A DNA stretch of 64,000 bases from Auriscalpium vulgare (GCA_019915015.1 JAHBBC010000004.1:1054001-1118000); one strand, 5' to 3'; shown: positions 32,310 to 44,325, counted from the first letter of the stretch. The notes: a model not told the origin generated them from the letters alone. Made by a program: numbers and translations.

Positions 32310-34159
32310 GGCAGAATGGAGCGGTGGGGAATGGGCAGAGACGGCAATTTCATGCGAAGGTTATGTAGGGGCGATGACATTGGCTCTTTCGAGTCCTTAC
32401 ACCGTTTCAACGCTGTCTAACCACCTCCCATCCAAGCTCTTTCAGCCTTGATTGATATTCCAGCCTTTGTTAAGAGTTGCTTTAGGCGAGAGCAGGGTCA
32501 ATAGCCTCACGTGCTTTGTCTTGTCAAACAAAGATCAGTTCGAGGAGGGCACGCAAGCGACGTTGGGGGGTCCGTGAGATCATTTCACAACGCTGCTGAA
32601 GTACAGCGCCCTGGTCCAAAGGCTAGCTAGCTCCCTGTTAGTTCGCCCCGCCTCTGAAAGCTCTGAAAAGAGCGATGACGGAATACGTACTGCTCTGGGC
32701 GGTCCGCGGCTCTGCCAGTGGTGGGCCCGGGCTGATGCCCTCGGCGCCGTGTCTGGATAACTACAACGACGTTAGAGGCACGACACGTGTATGATAGCGG
32801 GAGATACTCACCGGGGGGTCCGCGATATGGCACACTTACGACGCGGGCTTTGCCGCTTGCGTTCCGACCGGAAGTGCCGATGGACGGGCCACGCGGGTGC
32901 TAAGTTGGCCAAATAGGTAGCACCTGAGGCAGCATCATGGGCATGGAATCGAGCTGGAATGCTCTGAAGGGAGAGCTTTAACGTCGCGATGTGCGTCGCG
33001 CATGGCCTGTTGAAAGTTGTACATTTCCTCAGAGTACACAGCATCGGAGGCCTCTGGGTCATCGGGGATCCATTGCTGTTCGAGGCCCGAAGTATTACGC
33101 ATTGGTCGAAGAGCCGACGATGCTTGAACCTTGGGATCTCGGGCTTGAACTCCGGGTCCGCGACGCCCGCGCATGGCTAAGAGACGCCGACCCTCGCGAA
33201 CGACCAGCGACATGAATCAACTGCGGAACGCACTGAATGGGTTCTCAATCGCGCCTCGGGAGGAGTTATAACGGCCTTGGGTATGCAATTGGCCTTGGGT
33301 ATGCAATTGACGCGCTGGGAGCTCGGGGACGGGCGATTGCCAGCTGTTGTGCCCCGAAGCTGTCGGGTAGATACCATTACTATAGGATCGCGAGGACAAA
33401 GATTGGTGGCCGAGACCAATAGGATTGAAGGGGTCAAAAGTTAAAAACACCTGCCGTGGCTGACAGACCATAAGCAGGCGAGACGGACACTCGCCTGTAA
33501 ATCAGCACTGCCACCGGACCCATGCACAAGACGCGTCGGATATGTCAATCCGAGAGAATCAGCGCGCAACGAATAACGAATAACGGCTGGGGGCCGCGGC
33601 GGTGAGCGCGAGGAACGGCGACGCACCCTCAGAGTCCAGTCAGAATACACACGGAGTCGGACAAGACATACCGGAGCGACAGTTGAACGTTGAACGTAGC
33701 TGCTGCGCGATCGATCATCATTGGCTCCGAGTCATTGGCCTACGACAAGCGCGAGGCGAAGTTGCTAATAAAGAGGAAGGAGGACATGGTGGGTTGGGGT
33801 GTAGGGGCGGCACTCGACGGACGCGTCTTATGCAAGAAATACTATGGAGCCAGCGTCCTCAAAATTAGGCGGCTTGTTGTTCAAGCAATATGTGGGGTGC
33901 GTATCAGAAAGAGTGCGCAGGGCAGACGGAATGAGCGGCGGACGGCGGGAAGGGCGGGCGGGAGCAGAATGCAGGCCCCGAGTGTAGAGGTGGGTGGGAT
34001 AGCGGGAATCTAAATCAGGGGAGGCGGAATCGGGCCTGCCTATAAGAAGCCGGAATCAACGCCGTACTCCGGCCGTACTACGGCGCCGTACAAAACCGCC
34101 GTACTTTCCAATGCCCTGACTTTCTGCTAATTTTGACATCACACACACCTCCAAAGCTC
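32310..34159. other. mostly non-coding; possible minus-strand gene fragment
   Basis: Two minus-strand frames read like real protein: 33217-33471 (FDPFNPIGLGHQSLSSRSYS) and 32935-33213 (SEEMYNFQQAMRDAHRDVKA). They could be neighbouring exons, but I could not join them with confidence. A 20-bp tandem duplication (GGCCTTGGGTATGCAATT) lies at 33272-33309. Nothing else is supported. Confidence 0.35.
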
Positions 34160-35466
34160 ATGGCCCAAGCACAACTCCAGCTACGTCGTATCTTCGACTT
34201 CGAGCTGCCTAGAGCACATCGCGCTGGAAACGTTTCCTGCGTTGCTTTCAGCCCATCTGGGCAGTATGTCGCGAGTGGCGAGAAGGAAGGTCGACTTGGA
34301 ATTGCTTCGGTCACAGACAACGCCCTCCATCACTGCATTGAGGTCCCCGGTTCTGTCAGTGCCCTGGCATGGATACCCCAAAATCCTAGCAAGCTAGTCT
34401 TTGCGACTCAAGACGGTCTGATCATCACTGTTGTCATCACAAAGGCCAGTCCTGTGACATCCTATCTATGGCCCTGGGGTCTTCGCCCTCTGACTTTCTC
34501 GCCTGCATTTTAGGATCACCTCGATATAACTTACTTCCGAGTATACTCACACTCAATTGCCTGCCTCGCGGTTGATGTATCTGGGCGGTATTTGGCGACA
34601 GGTGCAGCGGACGATCTGCGCATATGGCGGAGCTCTGACGAATCTCGTGAGTGAACGTGGCCAGGTCTCATTCGTCGGTTCCCTACTTGATTTCAACGAC
34701 AGATGACTGGGAAGAGTACCGTCAATTAGGCGATCCGCAGAGATCTGGAGACAATATGAAGGCTCCGGTCCGTCTTATTGGCCTGTACTGGCGTGGTGGT
34801 TCGCGGAAAGGAATGAATCTAGTGGCAACATATGCTCACCATGGTATCCAGTACGTTTTTATTGATGCCACTTATACCGCTGAGCTAAGGATACTGCAGA
34901 GTGTGGAACCTGGAGGAGGCCAAGATCATATTTGCATCACCCACGGCTTTGCCCATGTACGTCGCCATCGCCATTATTCTTCATCTAGCCTCTCATATAT
35001 CTCGTATGAAGTCGCGCAACAAGCCTATCGGCCGATGGGGAATTGCTCGTCGCCGCAAAATTAGACTTTTATGATGTATACCATGTTGAGACCGGCCTCA
35101 TCCGTCATACATTGTCACACGGTGTACCCGATGGCGACGATTGCCCTGTAATCTTTCTGGACGACGGATTCGCGATATGTGGAGCACAATCCCCCACACA
35201 TGTTTGTCTCTGGTCTACCGAGCTCGGCGATAGGCTGCAAACGTTGCAACATTTGGGTAGACTTCCTGCCACCTGTGACATCTTCATGCTCATGCGAACT
35301 GTTTCAGAGCACGGGCGAATGAGCGCATTGGGGGTAATGTAGCGTCACGTTTGTGATGGGAGTGAACTTATCTCCCCTCAGTCATTTAGCGATTCAAAGA
35401 CCGGTGAATTCCTTCTCGCAACAGCATCTGGCCGGATTGTGACCGTTTGGCGTGCTCAAGAACTTG
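34160..35466 (+). CDS. WD40-repeat protein, possibly incomplete at the 3' end
   Basis: Exons inferred: 34160 to about 34443, then 34514-34646, 34705-34850, 34900-34956, 35024-35333 and 35382-35466. Introns 2-5 have good GT-AG ends and matching phases; the first intron's donor is unclear. The product starts MAQAQLQLRRIFDFELPRAH and shows WD40 blades: NVSCVAFSPSGQYVASGEKE, SIACLAVDVSGRYLATGAAD with LRIWRS, VWNLEEAKIIFAS, HVCLWSTELGDRL, and GEFLLATASGRIVTVWRAQE. It would form a beta-propeller scaffold. No stop follows in frame within the last exon; a GTGAGC donor sits at 35467. The continuation may therefore be the coiled-coil gene about 1 kb downstream or may have been lost. Confidence 0.65.
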
Positions 35467-36622
35467 GTGAGCCCTCAGCTCTGATGCGACGAGCAAGAGT
35501 TTCATGCGAGGTTTAGACCGTAGCGTCGAGCCATCGGAGGCAAACCGCACTTGGTCTCAGCGGAAGGTCGGAATCTCCCATCACTGGTCATTTGCTAGAC
35601 TCACCGTAATGAACTAGAACGACCTTGCCATGCTCATTTTAGTCGCTTCGAGCCTCGTGCTCTGCATAGGTCAGCTGGTTGACACCCGCACACTCATGTC
35701 GCTCATGAACCCCTAGCCTTCATCCATGCTCGTTTACAGTAGTCCTGCATGCATCCTAGGGCGCGTTTGGCATTTGTGGAAGTGGGCGGCGCCCGGTCGC
35801 ATCCATGGCGGGGAGCAGGCGATGGCGGTGGTGGCGGCGGCGGCAATCATGGCGGGGTGTTAAGACATGGGGGGGGGCGAGAATTCGCAGGGCTCGGTCT
35901 GAGTGAAAGATGTAGAGATAGTCGAGTTCGTGGCTGGGATGGAGGACGCGCGGATCGGTGATGTTGGCGAATAGCGTCAGGCTGGCAGAGAGTTTGGCCG
36001 AGATACTTAGTTTTGCAGGTTCATCGGAGCCGGCCGTGTTAAGAACGTCCCGGCTGTGTTTCTCGACCCTAGTGCGCTCTGCTCGCTGCGACCGAGGGCG
36101 CGCGGGGGGACGGACGTCTTGGCTTCGATCGAGAAGACCGAGGCCGTCACCACAGCGGTGCGCGTACGTCGCTTCTCCGTACGAACCTCCTCTCTAACGT
36201 TCTCTCCAGCGGAAGGCCAAGAAGGCGCAACGCCGAGGCGCCCGTGGATTGCGGCGCACGGATGCAAGTAGTACTCCGCCGCGCGCTGCGGCCACGCGGG
36301 CGCCAGGCGGCCAGGGGCCAGGGCCCTTTCTTCTCTTCTTGGACACGGCGTCACGTGGGGCCGGCTGGGAACGAGCTATTGTCAATGTCATTGAACCTGC
36401 TCAGTGCTCACCTAAGGCTACTCATAGTACCGTCGGCCCAGTTACTCAACTACAAGGGTCTTTGTGACAGGCCTTTTGCGTCCAGCTTCCAGGGATGGCC
36501 CGCCCGACTCTTTTCATCCCTACGATCCAAGCAGTCGCCTGTATCCGTGGCGATCCAGTGAGCATCATCCTTACCTTTCGGTGGTGGCATCATAACCGAT
36601 CTGGTCCAGCATCAGCATCGTC
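35467..36622. other. GC-rich interval between WD40 and coiled-coil genes
   Basis: 35750-36350 is visibly GC-rich with G and GGC runs (about 35826-35878) and open on both strands, unlike its flanks. From about 36358 to 36560 a plus frame (WERAIVNVIEPAQCSPKATH, later FSSLRSKQSPVSVAI) could be an exon. It can be spliced in phase into the coiled-coil gene (donor 36560 region, acceptor CTGGTCCAG). Confidence 0.35.
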
Positions 36623-38008
36623 ATGGCTGAAGCCTGCAATCGGCCTCAATGCATATTGATTGAGAAGGTACAGTGGCATTCTGCGGTGACGCGCATTTAT
36701 CGACGGCTAAATTTTTACAGCAACGAAACGAAAGCTTCAAGAACGCGGAACTCCTCGAAAACGCACATAGCGCAACATTGCAGGAACTCGAGAAGCTGCA
36801 CGATGAAGCAAAAGAACAGCGCCAAGCGATGGAGCGCGAGAATAGACAGCACACAAAAACGGAAGGCGAGCTCGCTCGCGCTAATGCGCTCACTCTACAA
36901 TTAGAGGATGCTGCTAAAGCCAGAATCGACGAAATTACTAATTTGGAAGAGGAGTTAGCTGGGCTGAGACGGCAGTACGAAGGCGCGTGGTGCTCAACCC
37001 ATACTCGTTGTTTAATGTTGACCTCGTGTCTGCAGACGAGTTTAACACCAACACCAAGCTATCAAACAAACGTCTGTCAGCCGAACCGCCCGGGCCCCAT
37101 GATACTTCGGTAGGTTGATCGTTGTCAAGCCGTTCAACTTTCATTCTAATCGCCCGCAGTTGACAGCAAGCGCCGTCAACGACGTGGTGACCCGCGCCGA
37201 ACATGCCGGGAGTTCCGCGTCCATATCCAAAGAACTTGGCGCTCGGTGCCGTGAGCTCGAGTCCGCTCAAGCCCAGTCAGATAATGCACTGCAGGAGGCA
37301 AAAGCGAGTCTTAAACAGCAACGTGAAACGATTGAAGACTTGGAAGCAGCACTCCGGCAGGCAAACCAGTATTTGGAGGCGCAACGCGACGATAACGAGC
37401 AACTGCGCTCATCTTGCGCAGCAGACCATGTCGGTTAGTGCTCGCGGCCAGCTAATTCTTCTTTTCTTGCCCCTGATATTTTCGTAGATAGGGCAAGCCA
37501 TTACGAGGCCGTCTCGCCATTGACGGGTTTGTCCGACCATAGTACTCTCACCCCAGCGCAGGTGGCCTCGAATGCAGAATTAGAAGAGCCTCGGTCGTCT
37601 CCGCAGTCAGTGCTTCGTGAATCCCGTGCAACGCAGACGAACAGCATATCGGTGAGTCTTAAATTACTCCGCCCATGCCCGCGTCCGATGATGTCTATGA
37701 TACAGACTGTAGGATCGACCTTTCGCAGTGAAAACTGGATCACCGCGCAGGGTCGGCTTCCATGTCAGAAATCCATTATCGTGATTTTGACGGGGTCTGC
37801 AGGGCAAGCAGTGCTGAGGCGCCGGCGCCAAATCGGCTTTGCTGTCTTCTCCCTCTGCTTCATGATCATCACGATCTCAGCTATGTGGGTGGGACAGCGC
37901 CCCCCGCATGATGTCCCACCTGCATCCGACATCCGGTCTGCAATGCCCCTTTCCTCATATCTAAAAAGGCGTGCGCTACTAGAGGCTGAAGGATATCATA
38001 CTGTCTAG
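36623..38008 (+). CDS. coiled-coil protein with C-terminal membrane anchor
   Basis: Pieces: exon 36623-36667, exon 36721 to about 36988, an exon near 37040-37109, exon 37160-37433, exon about 37488-37650, and a last exon to 38008. The product contains long heptad-like helices (LQELEKLHDEAKEQRQAMER, ARCRELESAQAQSDNALQEA, IEDLEAALRQANQYLEAQRD), then a Ser/Thr-rich linker, a hydrophobic segment IGFAVFSLCFMIITISAMWV and a short tail ending EAEGYHTV. This suggests a tail-anchored coiled-coil protein. The join around 36988-37050 is unclear: the obvious donor and acceptor do not give a clean phase, so an exon boundary is misplaced or the gene is damaged. It may be the 3' part of the WD40 gene upstream. 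Confidence 0.55.
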
Positions 38009-38599
38009 CAAGACTCAATGTACCATGTTTGATTTTTGTGCCGTGGAAATTTCTCTCGCGGCTCGGCCGGCGTCGGCCGCTACTACGATGGGTGCCAGTA
38101 AGCTCGGCCGCGCGTAGTATCAGATAAGTACGGTGGTGGTTGCGCATTGCGCATGCGTGGTTGGTATGCGGCCGTCCCTCCAGAGTAACTAATTACCTGA
38201 TTCCTGCTGCCACAGCTGGGGTTCTCCTTTTACGGTTACGACGGCGTCCTGAGTCCTGGAGAATGTGTGGGCCCCGATGCTTTGTGTCTGTACAGGCGGC
38301 GCGAGAGAGCGCGAGAGGCTCCAAGGACCGCCAACAAAGTGTGTAGCAGCTTACTCGGAACTATATTCACTGAACATCTTATCCTTTCGGCCAACTTAGA
38401 TTGCGCTCGAGAGCATATGTGACTTAATCAAGCCGGTACTATCATACCCGAGACGACACGTCGAACGTAAATGAAGACCTCAACCGTGAACTCGCAGTCC
38501 ACGTTTCACACTGTCACATCCGCAAGCCCTGCACGGTGCCAGCGCTGTGCGCATCCTCGCCGCAAAACAGGGACTTCCCTTCACGCGCCGCACAGACTA

Positions 38600-39000
38600 A
38601 CCCGCCGAGGTGGTCAAGTCTGACACGCACATGGAGCGTTTACGGCAGTGCCTGCTCAGCAAGGGCGCAGCGATCAAGCACAGCGAGGAGCGCCGCCATG
38701 GGCGCGAGGTCAACCGATGTTTGGCAAGCAGGGGCAAATCAAATCAGATGCTAAAGGAGCACGAGCGTCTGAGCAAGAAGGACATGCAGACGGGCCTCAA
38801 ACGCAGTACGTATCCAGGCTGCTTTTTAACTGCACCTTGCTGAAGCGCTGTTGGTCGCAACCCAGAGCACAAGAGCACGCCGGATAACGTCCAAGCAGAC
38901 GACGATGCATTCGCTGACGCCGTCGAGACGCGATCTTCGACAACCCTTTAAGTGCGCCCGCGGCCGCGGCTCCAGCAGCGCAGGCAAGAGGGCGATTCCG
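38600..39000 (+). pseudogene. EBP2-like (rRNA-processing) pseudogene fragment
   Basis: VKSDTHMERLRQCLLSKGAA, IKHSEERRHGREVNRC, LKEHERLSKKDMQTGLKR (38607-38813) and, after an intron-like gap with GTACGT donor (about 38814) and ACCCAG acceptor (about 38870), HKSTPDNVQADDDAFADAVE (to about 38933) match the layout of the conserved C-terminal half of EBP2, a nucleolar protein of 60S ribosome assembly. Expected lysines and the glycine-rich basic tail are degraded and the frame is lost after ADAVE. The retained intron indicates a DNA-level duplication, not a retrocopy. Confidence 0.6.
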
Positions 39001-39009
39001 TGGCACGCG

Positions 39010-40614
39010 TGCGACAGGCGTGATGACCAAGGGTCGGACGGCCGTTGTTGGTGGAACATCACAGTAATGCTGGGTTCCTATGCACGCGGCTGTGTCGCCC
39101 GTTCTCTTCTCACTGGTTGCAGTCTTCGGACGTACTGCACAGTACACACGGGGCCACGGAGCTGCCCATCCATAGATGAGCAGCAGAAGTGGCCAATTTT
39201 TACGAAAATATCTGTTATTCTACGGGTCCACAACGGTAAGAGACCTGTTGGACGTGGCCTCAAGTGCTCCCCAGTGTTTTCGTTATCGTAAACCCCCGTG
39301 CAGCGGCACGGGTCACGACTAGTCTCTAATAATAGAAAGCAACTAGGTCGAGACAAATAAGCGAGACAATTGAGTGATCCGATTGGCTGAAGAGTCAAAG
39401 AAGCGTTCTCATTGGCTGAAGAGCCACCCGGCGCCAAAAGTCAAAGACGCGTTCTCATTGGCTGCCTACTGGAAGTTCTCACGACTGAAGAACCCGCCGT
39501 CCAACTTGGGCCCACGCCCGTCGCCCGGCGACACGTCCACGTCTCGACAATTTATACAAGGCATGGCAGTACGCGACGGGGAGGGTAGCAGGAGATAGCC
39601 CTGGGCGTCGATGCCGGCGTCCGTGGGCGGGGGCGGGGTGAAGCAGCAGGAGTCTGCCGGGAGGCCGTTTGACTGAGCGGACACAGTGGGACTCCTGCGG
39701 CATGGCTGTGGCTGACAGGCTGTGGCTGTTGGGGGAGCCGCAGAGAAGCGAGGCGAGCAAGTTCACCTGCGGCGGCCCAGATGGTATCTATCTTGTGGAT
39801 TGACGGGGCGTAACAAGCACGAGGTAGCGGTACGCTGGATACGTTTTCTACTACTTAAGTAAGGTTTGACAGCGCGTCGGACTATCTCGAGAAGACCGTC
39901 GAGCGTATCAATTTCATCCGCCGCGTTATACCCTCAGTGAAAAAGAAGCAATGGCAGTCGGGCCGCACGGCCATCTACTAAAACAGCAGCTGCGTTATGT
40001 ATAAGCAGCATGGTCACTCCAACCCACCGTTCTTCCCACGAGACCGCAGGACGGAGATTTTTGAAGACCTCCCTCGCTTCCTCGTCTTGCAGGAAAGGCA
40101 CATCCCATTCTTTAATTCGGTGTCAGGTGAGCAATAAAACCCGAGACAGGCACCGCGTAAGCATCCGAGTCGTCGTTCGGAGACCGCCCTTTTCCTTGCG
40201 TGGGCCGGGAGCGATGCCTACGGACGCGCGAAAGTGGTACGCGCTCGCGGGCTCGAATTATGTTTTTAAATTGGGCCAGCAGGACATCTGGCGTGCATTT
40301 TTCTTTTTCCACTTGCAGAGACAAGCTTGCCAGTGGCACGGAGCTTATAAGGGTGAGTCGGCGCGGTACTTTGATCATATCTTTACCCATCGACGGGGGG
40401 CATGCGCAGTGTTATACGGCACCCCGATCACGCGCACAGTTGCTACGTTTGTTCCGCTGAATGTGGTGCGTTCTGTGTGTCCGTTTCGCAGACCTCACGC
40501 TCATACCTTCACGGACCCGCCCCCTTCATCCGGCAGCTCACGCCGTAACGAAGCCGAAGATCGCCGCGTCGGAGCTCTGCGTTTTTTCTGCTCAGCCCGT
40601 CTCACACTGTTCCG
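39010..40614. other. no complete gene; one exon-like piece
   Basis: A direct repeat GTTCTCATTGGCTG occurs at about 39404-39417 and 39451-39464. At 39994-40128 a plus frame reads MYKQHGHSNPPFFPRDRRTE then DLPRFLVLQERHIPFFNSV and stops at a GTGAGC donor, which resembles a first exon with no recognisable continuation. Nothing else is supported. Confidence 0.35.
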
Positions 40615-40863
40615 CCGGCATACGAGTCCAGCAAGCCCGGTGTTCCTGCATCCATTGCAGATTGGGTCAATGTCACACGCCTCTGCAAATCATGGGCAAC
40701 GGTCACTCTGAACCACGGGCCGCTGTGGGCATGCATATCACTCCCGTCCTCCCTTTCTTGGCTTCGCCAACTTCGTATGCGCAGTCTGACGGCCCCATTG
40801 TCGTTGGACACCGAAAAAGAAGGCTTCGATGAATGTGCCCAGAAGATTCATCCCCATGTTTGA
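40615..40863 (+). pseudogene. F-box-type protein fragment
   Basis: The plus frame reads ADWVNVTRLCKSWATVTLNH, GPLWACISLPSSLSWLRQLR and APLSL, and stops after HPHV. This is the part just after the F-box helix pair in the very large family of Agaricomycete F-box proteins (VTRVCRSWR...LWSHISL...). The upstream F-box start and the LRR-like remainder are missing, so it is a fragment. Confidence 0.5.
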
Positions 40864-41227
40864 CTGCCTTCAACTTTTCTCAGCGGCACATGTCCGATCA
40901 TGATCTCTCCAGTTTCCTAAGCGCTCCCCATATCCGCATTCTGGGGAGATAAACTCAGTCGATGCTCAAAACGCCCAGGGAAGCGGCATAGATGCCGCAC
41001 CAATAATGCCCTGAGCGCATGGACTGCGAGCGCCGTCCCGCGTCCCACGTGAATTCCCGTCCTCAACTTCGCATCCAGTTCTTTGCCGCTCGACCCTCCC
41101 ATCCGGCAATGCCGCAACCACATGTGCAACGACAGCCTCCGCGACCTCCGCGACCTCCGCGCTGTCGATCACTTCGCGGAGCACCTCGTCCGACCCAGCA
41201 ACCCCAGCACCAGCACTGACCAGGCTA

Positions 41228-41938
41228 TTGCGACCCCGAGACATGCTCCCCCACTCCCACCCACGTCTCCCGCCCCCCAAAGCATTCCGTCGCACCGCTA
41301 CTTCTGTCCTCGCCGGCTACTGCGACCCGCGCCCCGCGCGCGACGTCCTGACCAGCGTCCTTAGTGGCGTCCCCTTTGACAAGGCCGTCGAGGAGCAGAA
41401 GCACGAGCGCAAGGAGCGAGCGCAGGCGAAAAATAGGACGAAACTGGCTGCCGCTGCGCGCGATCTCCCCCGTGAGCCTGTGGCACCCGAAGCCGTGCCC
41501 GCACCGCCCCACGTCCCCCCGACCCTTGTCGAGCACCACGTCGAGGCCTCGACATCCTGGGGCTCTCGTCCCGTTTTCCACCTTGCAACCAAGCTGCGTT
41601 CCAGCTCCGTCACCCCGCCGCCGATGCCATCCTCGCCACCCACGACAACCGGCCCGTCCATCTCATCTAGCCACCACTTGGGCAGCGACTCTGGCACGCC
41701 GGCGCCGCCACACCCGCGCAAGAAGCGCCAGGCGTCGCGGAAGGGGTGGAAGGGCTGGGTGGAGGGTTCGCCTGCGACCCCGGGGAAGCTCATCGACTTC
41801 GAGAATGTGAAGGTGCTGAAAGGGAGGCACACGAGGAGTGGGAAGAACTTTGATGGTGTTCGTGTTAGCAATGGCACTTCATTAGAATGTAATCTTTCTG
41901 AACGACCTCCGAGTCTATGCCATCCTCTGCACATGTAA
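41228..41938 (+). CDS. basic, low-complexity protein of unknown function
   Basis: 236-codon ORF. It has TSVLAGYCDPRPARDVLTSV, a charged helix (AVEEQKHERKERAQAKNRTK), a Pro/Ser-rich middle, then RKKRQASRKGWKGWVEGSP and KLIDFENVKVLKGRHTRSGK. The last block looks like a conserved basic motif in a real protein. The start is uncertain: an upstream exon in another frame (from about 41083, including AVDHFAEHLVRP) may belong to it, but I found no convincing junction. It lies 120 bp upstream of the Zn2Cys6 gene, in the same orientation. Confidence 0.45.
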   Translation: MRPRDMLPHSHPRLPPPKAFRRTATSVLAGYCDPRPARDVLTSVLSGVPFDKAVEEQKHERKERAQAKNRTKLAAAARDLPREPVAPEAVPAPPHVPPTLVEHHVEASTSWGSRPVFHLATKLRSSSVTPPPMPSSPPTTTGPSISSSHHLGSDSGTPAPPHPRKKRQASRKGWKGWVEGSPATPGKLIDFENVKVLKGRHTRSGKNFDGVRVSNGTSLECNLSERPPSLCHPLHM

Positions 41939-42058
41939 TCCGCACGCCACATACAAGTATTGTCGTCCCTAGAGCCGCGTCGGTGCCTGTACTAAAGCAG
42001 CTATAAGCAGCCGTAAGAACTTACACGCATCACAGAAGCTACCCCTCCCGCGTCCCCC

Positions 42059-43098
42059 ATGGCCGACGCCCGTGGCCAGTCCGGCGACCCCGACGACGGC
42101 CACCTCGACTTGTCACCCACATCCGATGCAGTCCACCCTGAGATGACCATGCATCCCGTCTTTCCCGCCATCCCCTTGCACATGTACCCCTTTGCCAACG
42201 GTCTCACGCCCCAGATGCATTCCAAGCGCAGGCAGGTCAAGAACGCCTGCACAAACTGCCAGAAGGCCTGCAAGAAGTGCGACGAGGCCCGCCCCTGCCT
42301 CCGCTGCGTCAAGTACGGCATCGGCGAGGAGTGCGTAGATTCCCAGCGCAAGGAGCGCAAGAAGGGAATCAAGCGGGGGCCTTACCGGAAGCGGGGGCCT
42401 TACAGGAAGCGCGATAGAAAGAGTAAGTTGTCACCCCCTTCCAATACCGTCCCGCCGTTGCGCGCGCATATTGACTCTCGGTCTGATAAACCAATCGTGC
42501 AGCCACCAACGTCGAGCAGCCGCTCGACGCCGCCGCCGTGGCCGTGCATCAGGGGGTGCCCACGGCGAGCCCTCCGCCCCAGGTGCCCTACATGGGCTAC
42601 CCCCCGGGCTACTACGGCCAGCCTTACGCTGCCCCCATCGCGACTCCCGCGCCCTCCAAGCCTGGCGAGGCGCACGCTGCCCCCATCGCGACTCCCGCGC
42701 CCTCCAAGCCTGGCGAGGCGCACGCGTACTACCCGCACCCGCACTCCCAGTATTACGTCCCGCTGCAGCACCCCCAGCAGCAGCAGCAACCTTTCCCACC
42801 GCCGCCTCCCATCCATGAGCAGCAGCCGGACAACGTGGCCTACTACGCGCCGCCACAGTTCTACCCCGGCCCGTTCATGCCGCCGTACGCCAAGCCACAC
42901 CCGTACAATTACATGATGCCACAGCCGCGCCAGCGCCCCGACCACATGCCGCCCATGTACCAGAAGCCGCATCCGGGCGCGCCGGGGCAGGACGTGGTGG
43001 GGTATGCATCGGATGCATATGGGCAGTGGTCGGCGCGAGGACCATATGGTTGGAAAGGCACGTCTGAAGAACCGCGACATTGTAAGATTAGAGAATGA
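42059..43098 (+). CDS. Zn2Cys6 fungal transcription factor
   Basis: Two exons, 42059-42422 and 42503-43098, over an 80-nt GTAAGT...CAG intron in matching phase, giving 319 residues. The zinc binuclear cluster is KNACTNCQKACKKCDEARPC then LRCVKYGIGEEC (six cysteines, CX2CX6CX5CX2CX7C), followed by RKERKKGIKRGPYRKRGPYR, a basic tail in which KRGPYR is duplicated. The rest is Pro/Tyr/Gln-rich with an exact 17-residue tandem repeat (AAPIATPAPSKPGEAHA). The cluster-plus-KRGPY arrangement is one I associate with a conserved basidiomycete factor family. Targets are unknown. It is nuclear by inference. Confidence 0.8.
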
Positions 43099-43769
43099 GC
43101 TGCGGATGACGGAGGGACGATGGCAACAGACTGCGGGATCCGTTCGACATGCGCTTGAAGTATCGGGGTCCATTTGCGCACAAGCAGCTCGTTCACCGTG
43201 CTCAAAAACATGCAGTTGACACGCCAATATAATAAACCGCCGCCCCGTAGCATACACCGTGATCAAACGCCAAACCACGCCGCGTACACACCCGCACTAT
43301 AGAAACTCTCCCTCTGTCAGCCGTACTGTACGAACCCAATATACAAACCCAAAAGCAAACCTACTCGCAGGGTTATAAGAACGAAGATGACAAGGACAAA
43401 TATGCCCTCACTTTGGTCGAAGGAGAGACGTCTGCGGTCTACTGGCGTCAAACCGGCGTAGACGCAGAGGCGGTGTCGAAAACTTCGTGGTAAAGCAAAA
43501 GGAATTGATTGATTAACATACGCGGATAGCCGACCAGAGATGCCGGTGTCTGCCTCATAGATTATCTGCGCGGGCGTAGGGCGGGGTGGACGGGGGCAGG
43601 GGCTGCGATCTTGAGGCTGGGGAAAGCGCCGGGCGCGGGCGGACGACGCCGTGCTGCGTGCTGATGTGGCGCTTTGCGTTCGAGGACTTGTCACTCGTCG
43701 CAACGGGGTACTTGTACGCTGGAACGGAGTCAACACGGCGCGCGCGCGGGAGGGGCGAGGGACGCACGT

Positions 43770-44325
43770 TTAATGCCCAAGTGCGAGTTTATATCGTGCG
43801 CAGGACGTTCGGACGCGGGAAAGCCTTCTCGCAGAGCTTGCAGTGATGCATCTTGAGCTTTGCCTGCTTCCAAGGGCCCCGCCGAGATTGAGCGGGTGAA
43901 TCCTTGCCATCGCCCACGACGGTCCCAAGGCGCCCTGCGGCACCGCTTGTGGGGGGCGGATGTCGGAGAGCGTCAGCTGGTGCGAGGGAAAGGGAGAGTC
44001 GTATCTGGATGCGCCAAGTTCTCCGGGCGAGACGGGGAGGGACCGTCGTGTGGCCCCGGCTTCGCGACCTGCTGCTGGACACGATGCGGTCATCAGGGAC
44101 ACTTGGATGCGCTCGAGGTGTCGCTGGATGCGCTCGAGCGCCGACAGCAGCGCGGTGCCGCCGCGCTCGATGTGCTTCGCCTCTCATCTGGAGCTGCGAG
44201 GTCGACTTGCAGTGGCTGCGGAGGGTGGAAGGCTTTGTGGACCGCGTCGTGGTGGGAAGGAAGTGGGATTGTTGAAAATCGCAACATGAAACTGCTAGAT
44301 CCCTTGTGTTCGTATCGACCAGCAT
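43770..44325 (-). pseudogene. C2H2 zinc-finger gene remnant
   Basis: One minus frame ends KQAKLKMHHCKLCEKAFPRP then NVLRTI-stop. This has the CX2C half and the phenylalanine of a C2H2 finger but lacks the histidine pair. Another minus frame upstream reads GELGASRYDSPFPSHQLTLS and DIRPPQAVPQGALGPSWAMA. The two frames overlap, which suggests a lost junction or frameshift. The same DNA (GAGAACTTGGCGCATCC and GCGCCTTGG blocks) is present inside exon 3 of the homeodomain gene near 14.26-14.40 kb. Confidence 0.45.

Noticed and set aside
42400..43278. 292-codon minus-strand frame
   Set aside because: Reverse-strand shadow of the Zn2Cys6 gene; His/Arg-rich with no motifs, while the plus strand has a clear zinc cluster and intron.
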